NCBI RefSeq assembly: GCF_014193695.1
Contig: NZ_JACHZR010000001.1
Span: forward strand, 409,309 to 473,308
DNA from: Rhizobium sp. BK316
GTDB lineage: Bacteria; Pseudomonadota; Alphaproteobacteria; Rhizobiales; Rhizobiaceae
DNA: 64,000 nucleotides
Direction: 5' to 3'
The stretch's first letter is position 1. Each line of letters begins with the position of its first letter. The notes below the pieces were generated by a model that was not told where the DNA came from, searched no databases, and saw only the letters and a program-made list of their open reading frames with translations. A program made the position numbers and the translations under genes. Below, piece after piece: positions 62,694 through 64,000 of the stretch.

Positions 62694-63689
62694 ATGCAGC
62701 GTTTTATCAACAATCCGGATGAAGTCGTCGAAGATACCGTCAAGGGCTTCGTTAAGGCCCATGCCGACATCGTCAGGCTGTCTTCGGAAAATCCCCGTGT
62801 CATCGCCGCCCGTCACGCGCCTGTCTCCGGCAAGGTCGGTGTCATCACCGGCGGCGGTTCGGGTCATGAGCCCGCCTTCATCGGCTATACCGGCCGCAAC
62901 ATGCTGGATGCTGTCGCTGTCGGCGAACTCTTTTCCTCGCCAACCGCAAAAAGCTTTCTGGATGCGGCGCGCGCGGCCAATGGCGGCAAGGGTATCGTCT
63001 GCCTCTACGGCAATTACGCCGGCGATAACATGAATGTAAAAATGGCGATCAAGCTTGCGGCGAAGGAAGGCATCGAGATCGCCACCGTCGTTGCCAATGA
63101 CGACGTATGTTCGGCAGGTCCCGAGGAGCGCGAAAAGCGCCGCGGCGTTGCCGGCGAAATCTTCATGTGGAAGTGTGGCTCAGCCAAGGCTGCCGAGGGC
63201 GCGAGCCTCGAGGAAGTCCGCGCGACCGCCCAGAAGGCGATCGACAATTGCCGCTCGATCGGCGTCGGCCTCAGCCCCTGCACGCTGCCCTCCGTTGGCC
63301 ATCCGAATTTCGCCATCGAACCGGATACGATGGAGGTCGGCATCGGCCATCACGGCGAGCCCGGCGTGCGTGTCGAACCGCTGAAATCGGCCAAGGAAGT
63401 CGCCGAAGAGATGGCGAAGATCGTTCTCGACGACCATCAGCTTGCGGCCGGAACTGAGGTCGCCGTCATCGTCTCCGGTCTTGGCGCCACGCCGCTCAAC
63501 GAGCTCTATATTCTTCATGACACAATCGAATCCGAGATCACTGGACGCGGACTGAAGATCCACAAGGTCTATATCGGCAATTATTTCACATCGTTGGAAA
63601 TGGTCGGTGCAACGCTGACCGTGATGGCACTGGACGACGAACTGAAACGGCTTCTGGATGTCGACGTCCAATGCCCGGCGATGCTCTGA
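62694..63689 (+). CDS. dhaK: Dihydroxyacetone kinase family, substrate-binding subunit
   Basis: A 331-residue DAK1-domain protein. GGGSGHEPAF (residues 53-62) and GIGHHGEPG (about 217-224) are the substrate site; the His in the latter forms the covalent hemiaminal with the ketone in E. coli DhaK. ATP use depends on the DhaL partner encoded 15 bp downstream. In tetritol operons such kinases act on erythrulose; in others on dihydroxyacetone. Confidence 0.9.
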   Translation: MQRFINNPDEVVEDTVKGFVKAHADIVRLSSENPRVIAARHAPVSGKVGVITGGGSGHEPAFIGYTGRNMLDAVAVGELFSSPTAKSFLDAARAANGGKGIVCLYGNYAGDNMNVKMAIKLAAKEGIEIATVVANDDVCSAGPEEREKRRGVAGEIFMWKCGSAKAAEGASLEEVRATAQKAIDNCRSIGVGLSPCTLPSVGHPNFAIEPDTMEVGIGHHGEPGVRVEPLKSAKEVAEEMAKIVLDDHQLAAGTEVAVIVSGLGATPLNELYILHDTIESEITGRGLKIHKVYIGNYFTSLEMVGATLTVMALDDELKRLLDVDVQCPAML

Positions 63690-63704
63690 AGGGAGGCAGG
63701 CGGA

Positions 63705-64000
63705 ATGCAGCAATTTCAGAATGCCGGGTCGGGCGATATCGTTCTCTCGCTGGCCGACAAGATCATCGAAAATCGCGCCTATCTGAGCGAAATCGACGGC
63801 AAGATCGGCGACGGTGATCACGGCGTCAACATGGCCAAGGGGTTCGGCATGGCTGCCGAACGCATCAAGGGGGCGGACATGTCGCTGGCGCAAGCCTTCG
63901 ACACGCTCGGCACGGTCCTGATGACGGAGATCGGGGGTTCGATGGGGCCGCTCTATGGCGTGATGTTCACCCAATTCGCCGAAACCATTGAAAAGTCTGA
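63705..64000 (+). CDS. dhaL: Dihydroxyacetone kinase family, ATP-binding subunit, 5' part
   Basis: The frame is open to the window end, giving 98 residues of a DhaL/DAK2 domain. SEIDGKIGDGDHGVNMAKGF holds the Asp residues that chelate Mg-ADP, and GGSMGPLYGVMF the Gly-Ser-rich nucleotide loop. The start has GGGAGGCAGG upstream. Separate DhaK and DhaL, without DhaM in view, leave open whether it uses ATP or a phosphotransfer protein. Confidence 0.88.
   Translation, partial: MQQFQNAGSGDIVLSLADKIIENRAYLSEIDGKIGDGDHGVNMAKGFGMAAERIKGADMSLAQAFDTLGTVLMTEIGGSMGPLYGVMFTQFAETIEKS

Noticed and set aside
60725-62803. 690-codon minus-strand frame opposite receptor, dehydrogenase and kinase genes
   Set aside because: Spans three good genes and two intergenic gaps on the other strand, one with a hairpin; no domain visible.
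1-64000. CRISPR arrays, tRNA or rRNA genes, intact transposases, plasmid replication genes
   Set aside because: None seen. Repeats found are short regulatory dyads, and no spacer-repeat periodicity, cloverleaf or transposase motif could be supported.

Overview
The window looks like a piece of an alphaproteobacterial genome of the Rhizobium/Agrobacterium group. It is GC-rich with tightly overlapping ATGA/TGATG gene junctions, it has a Porin_2-type outer-membrane porin, a biuret hydrolase whose catalytic residues fall at the same positions as in the Rhizobium leguminosarum enzyme, the nrtABC-nirBD-nasA-cysG nitrate set with NasS/NasT, and many ABC importers of the kind that fill rhizobial replicons. 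I found no rRNA, tRNA, CRISPR array, intact insertion sequence or replication origin.

Layout. (1) 1-1.8 kb: end of a TRAP importer (large permease, binding protein). (2) 1.9-10.5 kb: a minus-strand operon with a BMP-type ABC importer, formamidase, BiuH biuret hydrolase, a second isochorismatase-like hydrolase and a cupin. It is preceded by a near-perfect sigma-54 promoter overlapped by a repeat that recurs near the divergent GntR-type regulator. (3) 10.6-12.5 kb: small DoxX-like membrane protein, porin, and a possible small RNA. (4) 13-21 kb: an amide operon, amiC-amiR-(Opp-type ABC importer)-acetamidase/formamidase, whose leader has an intrinsic terminator and a competing hairpin, as expected for an ANTAR antiterminator. 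(5) 21-31 kb: a glycan-uptake operon with ABC importer, two glycoside hydrolases (GH95 alpha-L-fucosidase type and a GHL6/GH151-like enzyme), LacI regulator and MalK/UgpC-type ATPase. It is flanked by two gene remnants. (6) 31.4-34.7 kb: a large GH94-type phosphorylase. (7) 35-36.9 kb: divergent SDR and AraC genes with a strong dyad and direct repeats between them. (8) 36.9-49.1 kb: assimilatory nitrate cluster nasT-nasS-nrtABC-nirBD-nasA-cysG, with a sigma-54 promoter, NtrC-like site and leader terminator before nrtA. (9) 49.4-51.7 kb: FdhF/YdeP-like molybdopterin oxidoreductase. (10) 51.7-57.7 kb: LacI regulator divergent from an Rbs-type sugar importer with a perfect 16-bp palindromic operator. 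(11) 57.7-64 kb: a frameshifted remnant, then a second Rbs-type importer followed by a GolD/DthD-like polyol dehydrogenase, DhaK and the start of DhaL.

Theme. The window is mostly uptake plus first-step catabolism of nitrogen sources (biuret/amides, short amides, nitrate) and of carbon sources (fucosylated glycans, beta-glucan oligosaccharides, sugar alcohols). Nitrogen control shows directly in the DNA: two sigma-54 promoters and two ligand-sensor/ANTAR antiterminator pairs (AmiC/AmiR, NasS/NasT). The most interesting material is regulatory: the amiC leader, the nrtA leader, the sigma-54 plus operator overlap before the biuret operon, and strand-specific hairpins behind several binding-protein genes.
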